Shown: positions 52,857 through 62,000 of the stretch, one piece after another
Position numbering within the stretch: position 1 is the stretch's first letter
Layout: every line of letters begins with the position of its first letter
NCBI RefSeq assembly: GCF_000612805.1
Contig: NZ_HG964403.1
Location: 620,001-684,000 of the forward strand
Reading direction: 5' to 3'
DNA length: 64,000 nucleotides
Source of the DNA: Bacillus ndiopicus
Lineage (GTDB): Bacteria; Bacillota; Bacilli; Bacillales_A; Planococcaceae
Position numbers and translations under genes: made by a program
Notes under the pieces: generated by a model
The model's database searches: none
Seen by the model: the letters and a program-made list of their open reading frames with translations, nothing else
Told to the model about the DNA's origin: nothing

Positions 52857-53513
52857 ATGAAAAAAGAATTCGTAGTAATTGGATTAGGGCGTTTTGGAGG
52901 AAGTATAGTAAGGGAATTAGTATCACTTGGTGCAAACGTTATGGCAATTGATTTAACGAGTGAGCGTGTAGATGAATATGCTCAAATTGCCACACAGGCT
53001 GTTGTTGCAAATACAACAGATGAATCCGTTATTAAATCGCTAGGTCTATGGAATTTCGAACATGTTATTGTGGCGATTGGTGAGGATATTCAAGCAAGTA
53101 TTTTAACGACATTAATTTTAAAGGAGCATGGTGTTCCACAAATTACAGTAAAGGCACAAAATGATTATCACGAAAAAGTATTAAGAAAAATTGGTGCAGA
53201 TTTTGTCGTACATCCAGAGCGAGATATGGGAATCCGTATTGCCAACAATATGATGTCGACAAGTGTGCTTGATTATTTAGAGCTTTCAGATGAATATTCT
53301 ATAATGGAAATTAAAGCGAGCGATAAAATTGCCGGTTACAGCTTAATTGATTTAGATATCCGTGCACAATATGGCATTAACATCGTAGGTATTAAAAGGG
53401 ATGAAACAATTATCGTCTCGCCAGCACCACAAGACCCAATTTTATTAGGAGATATTTTATTAATAATTGGCGCGGATGTGGATATTAATCGCTTTGTTAA
53501 AAAAGCTTTATAA
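52857..53513 (+). CDS. ktrC: Potassium channel gating subunit KtrC
   Basis: 218 residues. An RCK_N Rossmann domain (VIGLGRFGGS, acidic residue in MAIDLTSERV) and an RCK_C domain (about 135-218). ASILTTLILKEHGV, QNDYHEKVLRKIGAD and VHPERDMG match B. subtilis KtrC (YkqB), which gates the KtrD potassium channel and is inhibited by c-di-AMP at RCK_C. GGAGGAG stands 6 nt before ATG 52857. In B. subtilis ktrC lies close to rnjA-rpoY-ykrA; here the same genes follow after a 1.5-kb insertion. Confidence 0.94.
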   Translation: MKKEFVVIGLGRFGGSIVRELVSLGANVMAIDLTSERVDEYAQIATQAVVANTTDESVIKSLGLWNFEHVIVAIGEDIQASILTTLILKEHGVPQITVKAQNDYHEKVLRKIGADFVVHPERDMGIRIANNMMSTSVLDYLELSDEYSIMEIKASDKIAGYSLIDLDIRAQYGINIVGIKRDETIIVSPAPQDPILLGDILLIIGADVDINRFVKKAL

Positions 53514-53520
53514 ATAATAA

Positions 53521-53570
53521 GAAGTTGTTCGAAAAGCAGGCTAACAAGCCGCTATTCGGACAACTTTTTG
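53521..53570 (+). terminator. Terminator after ktrC
   Basis: AAGTTGTTCGAA pairs with TTCGGACAACTT (one mismatch) around an inner GGC/GCC stem, followed by TTTTT. Confidence 0.8.
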
Positions 53571-53640
53571 CTTGAAATGCTCACAAATTTTTAAAACACG
53601 TAGTATGATGTTTCACCATTTATTTAAAAGGAGAAACTAG

Positions 53641-53800
53641 TTGAATTCTGTTGGGGAGGGACGCTTTCCGCAGGTATGGCTTCAACTAATTTATCTCGGC
53701 CATTACCGAAATATATAGGTTTTCAGCACATGCTATGTCTCATGGAAAGCGAGCCAATCGTAACGGAAATCAATTGAGTTCTCGGCTTTCTAGAGGAAAT
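53641..53800. repeat. Dispersed intergenic repeat, family B, copy 2
   Basis: Contains the 31-base block (53743-53773) identical to 2026-2056, followed in both copies by a short variable gap and TCGGCTT. An inverted partner, CGCTTTCCGCAGGTATGGC, lies at about 53661-53680 and can pair with CATGGAAAGCG. Nothing else is seen in 53571-53845. Confidence 0.75.
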
Positions 53801-53845
53801 CTAAGCAAAGCTGAATTTTTTAGATAACCTCTTTTATTTATTCAT

Positions 53846-54049
53846 TCATTCATAGCGTTTCTCACTGGATGAAGTATGCTTCGTATTATTTTTATCCCTT
53901 TCATCCTTTACTTGCTCGTTTAGGTCTTCGACAGGTATTGCATCCACCGTCTTCATATCTTCGTGCATATCAAAAATGCTTTCTTTATCTGTATCTAATA
54001 CATCTGGATTGTGTAAATGTCTTGTTTTAAATCGGTTATTATTTTTCAT
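53846..54049 (-). CDS. Small hydrophilic protein of unknown function
   Basis: 67 residues, strongly charged (Lys, Asp, Glu), no hydrophobic segment, probably disordered. A GAGGTGATGG ribosome binding site stands before the ATG. It resembles the short acid-soluble-type or general stress small proteins of Bacilli only in composition. It is 94 nt after the MerR gene on the same strand and is part of the insertion between ktrC and rnjA. Family not recognised. Confidence 0.6.
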   Translation of the reverse strand: MKNNNRFKTRHLHNPDVLDTDKESIFDMHEDMKTVDAIPVEDLNEQVKDERDKNNTKHTSSSEKRYE

Positions 54050-54142
54050 AATTCCATCACCTCACTACTATTTTTCACAGAAATCGAAATATTAAACATA
54101 AATAAAAGGTGAAATGAGTTTTGCTTTTTAGTAGATGGAATT

Positions 54143-54532
54143 TTAGCTTTTATTTTTTTCTAAAAGCTGCTCTATTTTATTATCAGCTTGTAGTAATACT
54201 TGTTTTATTTGTTGAATTTGTTCTTCTTTTTGGAGCATTTCCTCATACTTTTTTTGGAATGTTATTTTTATTTGGAGAAGATTTTGTATCTCTTCTTTTG
54301 TTAGTTTTTTATTTTGATCAGCGTTTTGTGACCATTCAAAAAGCATTTTGATTTCTTGAAGTGAAAATCCTGTTTGCTTTAACTTTAGAATAATATTTAT
54401 TATATCGATATCCTTGTTACTATAATCACGGTGCTTATTTTTGATTTCTGGATGCAATAAATCCATTTTTTCGTAATAACGAATAGTGTCTTTACTAAGA
54501 CCCGTACGTAGGGCAAACTCACTTATTTTCAT
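54143..54532 (-). CDS. MerR-family transcriptional regulator
   Basis: 129 residues. N-terminal winged helix MKISEFALRTGLSKDTIRYYEKMDLL, then a second helix block (YSNKDIDIINIILKLKQTGFSLQEIKML), and a long dimerisation coiled coil. There is no Cys, so a metal- or redox-sensing Cys site is absent; it is closer to the AdhR/small-molecule branch. ATG 54532 lies behind AGGTGAT. It is 12 nt after the membrane-protein gene and shares its MerR-type promoter at 54892. Confidence 0.88.
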   Translation of the reverse strand: MKISEFALRTGLSKDTIRYYEKMDLLHPEIKNKHRDYSNKDIDIINIILKLKQTGFSLQEIKMLFEWSQNADQNKKLTKEEIQNLLQIKITFQKKYEEMLQKEEQIQQIKQVLLQADNKIEQLLEKNKS

Positions 54533-54544
54533 TATTATCACCTG

Positions 54545-54862
54545 TTATTTTATATATTTATAAACCATTAGAACAACTATAAAATGAAACATAAAACGAA
54601 TAATATGATGTCTATAATTAAGCTTACCATTTGCTATTATTCCTTCAGCCACTGTTAATACATGAAATAAGAAAAATGCAAGTATTAGTAATATCAACAT
54701 CCATGCTTTATTTGATATAAATAATATTAACAAAGTGCTTATTGATACAATAATAAATAGACATAATCGTATTTGAAATCCCGTTTCCTTCAATTTAGCC
54801 ATACCTGCAATTCCTGTCAACAATGCATATAATGCAATTAATGCATAGATAATAATATTCAT
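54545..54862 (-). CDS. Small polytopic membrane protein in a MerR-controlled operon
   Basis: 105 residues with four hydrophobic segments (YALIALYALLTGIAGM, LCLFIIVSISTLLILFI, AWMLILLILAFFLFHVL, FMFHFIVVLMVYKYI). GGAGTG stands 8 nt before ATG 54862. It does not resemble SMR drug exporters in motif, and I cannot name the family; YisL/DUF1516-like by size and topology only. Its promoter has the MerR-type layout, so it is the likely regulated target. Confidence 0.7.
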   Translation of the reverse strand: MNIIIYALIALYALLTGIAGMAKLKETGFQIRLCLFIIVSISTLLILFISNKAWMLILLILAFFLFHVLTVAEGIIANGKLNYRHHIIRFMFHFIVVLMVYKYIK

Positions 54863-54891
54863 GTATATCACTCCATTCTTTTATTACATTC

Positions 54892-54922
54892 ACTTTAAAA
54901 TATGGAGTTAACTCCATGTCAA
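54892..54922 (-). promoter_or_regulatory. MerR-type promoter with 19-bp spacer and central palindrome
   Basis: On the minus strand, -35 TTGACA (54917-54922) and -10 TAAAGT (54892-54897) are exactly 19 bp apart, the over-long spacing that MerR proteins correct by DNA distortion. The spacer holds the perfect palindrome ATGGAGTTAACTCCAT (54902-54917), close in form to known AdhR/SoxR-type operators with a central GTTAAC. Confidence 0.8.
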
Positions 54923-54983
54923 TAAATAAAAATTTGTGGCTTTCAAAGGTTTATAAATTCTCTATGGTGAGATAAAAGCCCAT

Positions 54984-55031
54984 GAAAAAGCCCTCAATTA
55001 GGGGAGACATCTATCCACCTAATTGAGGGCA
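54984..55031 (-). terminator. Terminator of rpoY-rnjA
   Basis: GCCCTCAATTAGG pairs perfectly with CCTAATTGAGGGC and is followed on the minus strand by TTTTTC. Confidence 0.88.
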
Positions 55032-55056
55032 TATAAAAATTTTATATCTCTTTTTA

Positions 55057-56724
55057 TTATACTTCCATAATAATTGGTAAAATCATTGGGCGACGTTTTG
55101 TTTTTTCATATAAATATGGTCCTAAAACATCTGTTATTTCATTTTTTAATTCTGCCCATTGAATTGATTTATCTTGAATCACTCTTGTTAAATGTTGATT
55201 TAGCATTTTTTGTGCTTCATTAATCATTAAGCCCGATTCACGCATATAGACAAAGCCACGCGAAATAATATCTGGGCCTGATACCATTTTATGCTTTTCC
55301 ATATCGACACTTACAACAACGATTACAAGACCTTCCTCAGATAAAATGCGGCGATCACGTAATACAATATTGCCAATATCGCCAATACCATTACCATCAA
55401 TATAAACATCACCAGATGGAATGCGACCAGCGACATGAGCTTCATTTGCACTTAATGCTAAAACATCACCGTTTTCCATAACAAAAGAGTTTTCGATTGG
55501 AACATCACAATCTGCAGCAAGTTGTGTATGCATTTTTAACATACGATACTCACCGTGGATTGGCATAAAGAATTTTGGCTTAATTAGGCGCAGCATTAAT
55601 TTCTGCTCTTCCTGTGAGCCATGTCCAGAAGTGTGAATATTATTAAGTGAGCCATGAATAACTTCAGCTCCTGCGCGATATAGCAAGTTAATAATTTTAT
55701 TGACACTAATTTGGTTTCCAGGGATTGGTGATGATGAGAAAACTACTGTATCACCAGGCTGGATTTGAATTTGACGGTGCGTACCATTAGCGATACGGGA
55801 TAGTGCAGCCATTGGTTCACCTTGTGAGCCAGTACATAAAATCAGCACTTCATTGGCTGGTAGGCGATTGATGCTCCCAGCATCTACGAAAGTTTCTTTA
55901 GGAGCTGAGATATAACCTAGCTCTCGACCAATTGTAATTGCATTATCCATAGAGCGACCAAATACAGCGATTTTGCGTCCATGTGCTATTGCTGCATCTG
56001 TAACTTGTTGTAGGCGATGGATATTTGATGCGAATGTCGCAAAAATAACACGACCTTCAACTTTACGGAATACATCATCAATGCTCTCACCGACTTTACG
56101 TTCAGACATCGTAAAGTTTGGCACCTCAGCATTTGTACTATCTGATAATAAGCATAGTACGCCATCACGCCCAATCTCGGCCATTTTTGTTAAGTTTGCT
56201 GGCTCACCAACAGGAGTAAAATCGAATTTGAAATCTCCTGTATGTACGATATTGCCAGGTGGTGTTTTTACAACGATACCATAGGCATCTGGAATACTAT
56301 GTGTAGTACGGAAAAAGCTAACCGATGTTTTGCGGAATTTGATAACATCTTCTTCCTTAATTTCGATCATCTTTGTTGTGCGTAATAAGCCATGCTCTTC
56401 TAGTTTATTACGCAATAGACCTAGTGCCAGTTTACCTCCATAAACAGGGATATTTAATTGGCGTAGTAAGTAAGGAATACCACCAATATGGTCCTCATGT
56501 CCATGCGTAATAAATAAACCTTTAATTTTATCCACATTACGTACTAAATAAGTGTAGTCTGGAATAACATAGTCAATTCCTAGTAAATCATCTTCAGGGA
56601 ATTTAATACCTGCATCAATTAAAATAATTTCGTCTTGAAATTGAACGCCATATGTGTTCTTGCCGATTTCACCCAGTCCGCCAAGTGCGAAAACAGCTGC
56701 TTGATCATTTTTAACAAATTTCAT
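55057..56724 (-). CDS. rnjA: Ribonuclease J1
   Basis: 555 residues, metallo-beta-lactamase/beta-CASP nuclease. Zinc motif HGHEDHIGG, further ligands in [15 protein letters not shown], and beta-CASP HGS and MPIHGEYR blocks are intact. RNase J1 is a 5'-to-3' exonuclease and endonuclease central to mRNA decay in Firmicutes. ATG start; its RBS lies in the end of rpoY five bases upstream. Order rpoY-rnjA and the nearby ykrA match B. subtilis. Confidence 0.97.
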   Translation of the reverse strand: MKFVKNDQAAVFALGGLGEIGKNTYGVQFQDEIILIDAGIKFPEDDLLGIDYVIPDYTYLVRNVDKIKGLFITHGHEDHIGGIPYLLRQLNIPVYGGKLALGLLRNKLEEHGLLRTTKMIEIKEEDVIKFRKTSVSFFRTTHSIPDAYGIVVKTPPGNIVHTGDFKFDFTPVGEPANLTKMAEIGRDGVLCLLSDSTNAEVPNFTMSERKVGESIDDVFRKVEGRVIFATFASNIHRLQQVTDAAIAHGRKIAVFGRSMDNAITIGRELGYISAPKETFVDAGSINRLPANEVLILCTGSQGEPMAALSRIANGTHRQIQIQPGDTVVFSSSPIPGNQISVNKIINLLYRAGAEVIHGSLNNIHTSGHGSQEEQKLMLRLIKPKFFMPIHGEYRMLKMHTQLAADCDVPIENSFVMENGDVLALSANEAHVAGRIPSGDVYIDGNGIGDIGNIVLRDRRILSEEGLVIVVVSVDMEKHKMVSGPDIISRGFVYMRESGLMINEAQKMLNQHLTRVIQDKSIQWAELKNEITDVLGPYLYEKTKRRPMILPIIMEV

Positions 56725-56729
56725 AGAGT

Positions 56730-56939
56730 TTATGCGTTCTCCAGACGGAAGTTCGGACTTGCTTGTTCATACTCTAAGTAGTTGCCTTCTAAAAGCTGAA
56801 CAAGTTCGATATTGTAGTTTCGTTCTTTTAAGTAGAGACGTACTTCACGCTCTGAAGAAGCTTCTACATAAAGTGTTTTAGTGTTTTCGCGAACTGGAGT
56901 TTCGTGCTTGTTTTCTTGATAATAAACTTTGTAAATCAT
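56730..56939 (-). CDS. rpoY: RNA polymerase epsilon subunit RpoY
   Basis: 69 residues, DUF1447/YkzG family. It begins [19 protein letters not shown] and ends in SPNFRLENA; length and position directly before rnjA fit. Epsilon binds RNA polymerase near the jaw and is linked with phage defence. AAAGGAG stands 7 nt before ATG 56937-56939; a longer reading up to 57062 has no ribosome binding site and is rejected. Confidence 0.93.
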   Translation of the reverse strand: MIYKVYYQENKHETPVRENTKTLYVEASSEREVRLYLKERNYNIELVQLLEGNYLEYEQASPNFRLENA

Positions 56940-57060
56940 ATTGACTCTCCTTTTAATTACGTACATTATTATTGCATTTTTATATTCATAGTCTATTCGT
57001 AATGTGCATTGTTGCATGTCTGAAGGTTTTGCACAGTAAGAAATAAATGAATGTGAAATC

Positions 57061-57262
57061 AATCACGCCTCCGCTAACTCAAGTACAAATTTTTTTGAGT
57101 TTGCGCTAGCATTTTCTCTTCAAAATTTGTGATTTCAGCCAGAGGCTTTATCTTAATTCAGCATACATCCTGTCATAGAGAGAAGGATGTGCTACTGCAG
57201 TCACTTTGCATTCGATAAAAAAACATATTTAACTCCTGCGGTTACTCGTCGCATACAACATT
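57061..57262 (-). repeat. Dispersed intergenic repeat, family A, copy 2
   Basis: Reverse-complement relative of 42815-43110. The identical 21-base core is at 57233-57253; CTGAATTAAGATAAA is at about 57150-57164 and a hairpin-rich end at 57061-57110. The stretch from 57061 to 57312 has no gene. Confidence 0.75.
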
Positions 57263-57312
57263 GCCGAATAAAGATAAATGCATTTCCTTTATATTATCAT
57301 GCGTTTCCTTTA

Positions 57313-57342
57313 AAATAAAGAAAAGCCCTTCAAAAGAAGGGC
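57313..57342 (-). terminator. Terminator directly abutting the cationic-peptide stop codon
   Basis: GCCCTTC-TTTT-GAAGGGC forms a perfect 7-bp stem (57325-57342) followed by TTTTCTTTATTTT on the minus strand. The stop codon ends at 57343, touching the hairpin. Confidence 0.88.
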
Positions 57343-57414
57343 CTAAGCAATTGATTTTTTTCCGAGGATGCCATTCAATCGTTTCAACAACTTCTTTTTG
57401 AGCCGTTTTAGCAT
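57343..57414 (-). CDS. 23-residue cationic amphipathic peptide
   Basis: The ORF encodes MLKRLKKKLLKRLNGILG followed by KKSIA and a TAG stop. It has nine Lys/Arg and no acidic residue; Leu/Ile at 2, 5, 9, 10, 13, 16, 17 fall on one face of a helix. AAGGAG (57425-57430) stands 9-10 nt before the ATG. A consensus promoter lies just upstream and a terminator touches the stop codon, so it is a complete tiny gene. A 60-residue reading from the same ribosome binding site would run through the terminator. The family is unknown to me; membrane-active or toxin-like peptide is one guess. Confidence 0.6.
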   Translation of the reverse strand: MLKRLKKKLLKRLNGILGKKSIA

Positions 57415-57435
57415 GGCGCATCACTCCTTGTGAGC

Positions 57436-57464
57436 ATTATACTGAATTTTTCGAAAAATGTAAA
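57436..57464 (-). promoter_or_regulatory. Consensus sigma-A promoter of the cationic-peptide gene
   Basis: -35 TTTACA (57459-57464), 17-bp spacer, -10 TATAAT (57436-57441) on the minus strand. Transcription would start next to the ribosome binding site, giving a very short leader. The -35 overlaps the ribosome binding site of divergent ykrA. Confidence 0.75.
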
Positions 57465-57481
57465 GGAGAACGATTAAATTT

Positions 57482-58252
57482 ATGAAGAAAATTTTATTTT
57501 TTGATGTAGATGGAACGCTTTATAATAGTGATAAAAAACTTCCAAGTTCTGCAAAGGAGGCTTTATTACAGGCACGTGCGAATGGTTATGAGCTAGCAAT
57601 TGCGACAGGTCGTGCACCTTATATGATTGAAGAGCTAAGAGAAGAACTGGGAATCGATACATATGTCACATTAAATGGTCAATATGTTGTTTATAAAGGA
57701 GAAGTCATTTTTACAGATAAGATTAACGATGAGATTCTAGATGAACTTGTGAAAGTTAGTGCGACACAAGGGCATCCAGTTGTTTTTATCGATGAAAAGC
57801 ATATGATAGCCTCCATGCCAGAACACGAAGGCATTCGAGGAAGCTTGGCGACATTACATTGTCCTTACCCTCAAGTCGTACCAGACTATTATAAAAATAA
57901 TCCGGTTTATCAAACATTGCTTTTCATGAGAGAGCATGAAGAGACGCAATATATTGAAGCATTTCCAGATATACAATTTGTGCGTTGGCATAAGGAAGTA
58001 TGTGATGTATTGCCTAAGGGTGGCTCGAAAGCACGAGGGATTCAAAAGCTTCTTGAAAAAACAGGCTATACAATGGAAAGTGTAATCGCTTTTGGTGATG
58101 GCACAAATGATATTGAAATGCTACAGCAAGCTGGTATCGGTGTTGTGATGGGGAATGGCCACATCGATGCTAAAAAAGTAGCGGATGTGCAGGCACCGCA
58201 TGTGGATGATGATGGCATATACAAAGTGATGAAAGAATTAGAACTTATTTAG
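57482..58252 (+). CDS. ykrA: HAD-superfamily hydrolase (Cof type), YkrA-like
   Basis: 256 residues. HAD motif I FFDVDGTLYNS, motif II region AIATGRAP, Lys in KGGSKARGIQKL, motif IV FGDGTNDIEML. The cap is of the Cof/IIB type, active on sugar phosphates or other small phosphoesters; the substrate is unknown. AAAGGAG lies 12 nt before the ATG. Position next to rnjA-rpoY repeats B. subtilis. Confidence 0.9.
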   Translation: MKKILFFDVDGTLYNSDKKLPSSAKEALLQARANGYELAIATGRAPYMIEELREELGIDTYVTLNGQYVVYKGEVIFTDKINDEILDELVKVSATQGHPVVFIDEKHMIASMPEHEGIRGSLATLHCPYPQVVPDYYKNNPVYQTLLFMREHEETQYIEAFPDIQFVRWHKEVCDVLPKGGSKARGIQKLLEKTGYTMESVIAFGDGTNDIEMLQQAGIGVVMGNGHIDAKKVADVQAPHVDDDGIYKVMKELELI

Positions 58253-58312
58253 TTGTAGCTTTTGGTTATTAGAGCGCTAAAAATCTTACTATAAATGAAA
58301 GGAGGGGCCTAG

Positions 58313-58999
58313 ATGGCGGGTGAGAAAATATTAATAATTGAAGATGACGAAGATATTATAGAAGTATTAGCTTTATCGATGAAAAGTGCCAATTATAAGG
58401 TGTGGCAAGCAATGACCTTCCGAGAAGGCTGGAACGCTGTATCGCAGTATTTGCCAGATTTAATTTTACTAGATGTAAATCTCCCCGATGGTAATGGCTT
58501 TCAATTAGCAGAGAAAATTAGGGAAATATCAGATGCTATTATAATTTTTGTGACTGTAAATCATTTAATTGATGAAAAATTGCAAGGATTTGAAGTTGGG
58601 GCGGATGATTATGTAACGAAGCCTTTTATTCCAAAAGAACTTGTAGCGCGTGTACAAGCGCATTTGAAAAGAAGGGGTGCAACAGCTAGTCAGCAAATCT
58701 TGAAGTTTGATCAATTGGAAATTCATATAGACGATAAAATGGTTTATAAAGATGGGCAGTTAGTAAATTTATTTACGAAAGAAAGGCAGCTGCTATTTTA
58801 TTTAATTGAAAATTTGAATAAGGTGCTTAGTGTTGAGCAATTAATTAATCATGCTTGGGGATTTGATGGTACAGCAGATGGGAAAACTTTATCTGTTCAT
58901 ATGAGTACACTACGTCGGAAAATTGAAGAAAACCCCTCACAGCCAAAGTATATTCAAACAGTACGGGGCTTTGGCTATGTTTTTAGCAAGAGAGATTAG
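58313..58999 (+). CDS. OmpR-family response regulator
   Basis: 228 residues. Receiver with acidic pocket EDDED, phospho-acceptor Asp in LILLDVNLPDGNGF, Thr in FVTVNH and Lys in VTKPF, then a winged-helix DNA-binding domain (about 130-226) with LTKERQLLFYL-like core and RRKIEENPSQPKYIQTVRGFGYVF. No kinase gene follows on the same strand; the giant hybrid kinase ends only about 100 nt away on the other strand and is a candidate partner. AAAGGAGG precedes the ATG. Confidence 0.93.
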   Translation: MAGEKILIIEDDEDIIEVLALSMKSANYKVWQAMTFREGWNAVSQYLPDLILLDVNLPDGNGFQLAEKIREISDAIIIFVTVNHLIDEKLQGFEVGADDYVTKPFIPKELVARVQAHLKRRGATASQQILKFDQLEIHIDDKMVYKDGQLVNLFTKERQLLFYLIENLNKVLSVEQLINHAWGFDGTADGKTLSVHMSTLRRKIEENPSQPKYIQTVRGFGYVFSKRD

Positions 59000-59037
59000 T
59001 AGAGAAATCAAGTTTCCAACAAATATGAAAGATAAAA

Positions 59038-59088
59038 AATGGGGCTATTCAGAAAGAAATCTTTTTCTGAATAACCCCATTTGTTTTG
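59038..59088. terminator. Bidirectional terminator between response regulator and giant kinase genes
   Basis: ATGGGG.TATTCAGAAA pairs with TTTCTGAATA.CCCCAT, with A and T runs outside. Confidence 0.85.
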
Positions 59089-59098
59089 GTTGTAGTAA

Positions 59099-62000
59099 TT
59101 AATCCTTTAATAAAGGCAATGTGAAGGTGAATGTTGAGCCGCTCTGTTCAGAGCTTGTTACCCCAATTTCTCCATGATGCTGTGAAATGATTTGTTTACA
59201 AATCGCAAGACCAATTCCATGGGAATTTTTAACATTTGAATTTGAAGCCCTGTAGTAGCTATCAAATACAAACGGTATATCGCTCGCGGGTATACCAATA
59301 CCGCTATCTTTAATAGAGCACACAAGCTGTTCATCATTTGTATAAATTGTTAACTCAATACTCCCTTTTGTCGTATATTTCATTGCATTCAACATAATAT
59401 TTTCAAATACTTGCTGTATACGTGCAGGATCGATAAGAAGCTGGGCATGCTGAGAACCATAAAAATGTGCGCTGTAATGTAAATCCAGCTGTTCAATTTC
59501 GTACTCATAGCACAACTCAAATTGTTGGAATAGCTCCTTGGCACTTATTTTTGTAAATTGATATTCTGCTCTGCCAGATTCTAAATTCGCTAAATCAAAT
59601 AAATCCTGAATCAAAGTATTTAAAGAAAGCAATCTATCCTTCCCGCGTGTTAAATACTTTATTTTCTCCTCTTCATCTGTAATGACACCATCTAAAATTA
59701 GTTCAATATAGCCTAAAGAAGAGGTGATAGGTGAGCGTAATTCATGGGAAATGCTATGCAATAACTTTTTGCGTTCAAGCTCGTTTTTTGCAAGCTGCTC
59801 GTTTACTTTTTTCAAATGCTGATTGGTTTCATCCACTTGCTTTGTTCTTGCCTGCACCCGATGCTCAAGCTCCTCATAAATTTGGGCATTTTCAATTGAA
59901 ATAGCAATTTGTGTTGAAAGCATTTTAAGCAAATCGATATGTGATGCATTAAAAGCATTTGCTGTTAAAGTATTTTCCAAATATAAAATAGCGATGATTT
60001 CACTTTTATGGTGAATTGGTAAGCATAAAATGGATTTGGCTACTGAAAATGAACGCAATAGCGCATTTGATACTTTTGTATTTGGAATAATATAAGGCTC
60101 TTCACTTTGAATAACATAACGCACAATTGACTGCATATTTTCATGGAATTGCTCAATATGCTGCTGTTCATATGTGGCAAACAGTGTATTATCAGCCTCG
60201 GCCTTTGCTAATACGATTAGCTCATCAGCGCGTCTATGAATAAAATAGCCTACCGTTGCGCTTGCATGTTTAAGCAATGAAAATAGAATATTTTGCAGTA
60301 AACCCTCCATTTGAATATCCTTTGCAAATGATTGTGTTGTTTCTAACACTGTCATCATTTCAAAGCTACTGTTGTTGCTTAGCTGTGTTGTGGGGGGGAG
60401 CGTAAGAACATCGTATAGTGTTTCCCAATGCTCTGCGACAGTTTCAGCCCCCCATTGACGAGCTGCATTAATTGCCTGCACACTATAATACCTTGCAGTA
60501 ACATAATCTTCCTTCGTTTTGTAATAGTTTGCGGCACGTTCACAAGCAATGGCTCTATCCTGTATAAATAAATGCATTTTTGCCAGCTGAATTGCACGAT
60601 CATAATAGAGCTTTGCGTTTTCATCTTCATTATTTAAACGGCAATTTTCTGCTAGCAGCAATAAATATAAGTGTTCGTAATGTTGAGGCGAGAATTGCAT
60701 CCATTTTTTGAATTTTTGAATGCTTTCTTTAATTTCTGTACGAAATACTTTTTGTTCTCGCTTACTTCCTTTTTGCTGGTAAAGCCAGTCGAATTGCCAT
60801 AATGCTCGATAAAAATAATAAAGTGTTGTAATTGGTAGATCGAAAACTTCCTTATGAATAGGGTTTAGCAGTGATAGCACAGCTAAACCTTGCTGCTCAT
60901 TATTTAATAAAAATGACATTTGTAGCCGAACTGAGTAATGCATCGTCTTAATAATCGGTTGATCCTGTATTTTAAATGGATAAGACCATTCGACTGGATG
61001 ATGTGGGTCGCGAAGTACATCCATCCATAAAGCCATTTCCGCTAAAAAATCAATCGTTAAAGAGGTTGCATTTAATGAAAATTCATCTTGCTGTTGTCTG
61101 ATTTCTTGCTGTAGCTCAGAAATTGTTGTACCGCGAATGAACTGCGCTACAACGATAAAGCAGGAAGCGGTTGTGACAATAACATGTAGCCCGATTTCAC
61201 GACAATACTGCTGTGCTTTACTCATATAGTGGATGCTTGTTTCATATGAATTTGTCCAATGGCTAATAAATAAGCCATATACATAATAGACATGCCCTTT
61301 TATATAAATACTGTCTTGATTGTCAGCTACTTCAATTGCGAGTTGGCCAAAACGAATAGATTCCTTGATATTGCCAAATCCGGAGTTCAACAGCATAGCA
61401 TAATTAATAAGGATGATGCCACCCTTTGTACCAAGTCCATACTTTAACTGCAAGCGAAAAGCACGTATCAGTGCAATACCTGTTAAGTTAGAATCAACTC
61501 TTACTGTGCTTGCAGCCATATTAATCAATAATTGAATAATAATATCTATTTCTTTATTTTCAAAATTTGAAGCTATTAGCAAGTCTTGATTTGATTTGGT
61601 GCGTAAAGTGAAGTGTAGCTTAATCAATTCATTCAATACTTGTAGCTTACTAGGACGCTCCACAATGGGCATTTTCGCTTCAGATAAGCCTGTTAAAGCA
61701 GCTTCTATACTTGTATGAGGGTCATCAGATTCTATATATAGCCAAGTTTTTAAGTTGTAAATGGTTAGTCTCTCAAGCAATGTTTCAGAATAAAGAAGTG
61801 CCTCTGATAAATGTTTATCAGAGGATTCAAAATCCCCTATTAAGCATTCACATTCTCCTAAATTAATGTATATATCCATTGCTTCTTTACGCATTACTTG
61901 CCAGCAATTTGAAGGGAGTAAACGACGACTAATTGTTAAAAAGTATAGAGCATTTTCCAAGAGACCAACCTTTTTAGTACTAACACCAAGTTGATAGTTC

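Noticed and set aside
56940-57062. N-terminal extension of rpoY to 57062
   Set aside because: No ribosome binding site there; AAAGGAG directly precedes the ATG at 56939 and the shorter protein has the family length.
57242-57424. 60-codon ORF on the minus strand (MMRHAKTAQKE...) sharing the same ribosome binding site as the cationic peptide
   Set aside because: It would run through the terminator hairpin and into the repeat, whereas the 23-codon frame stops exactly at the hairpin.
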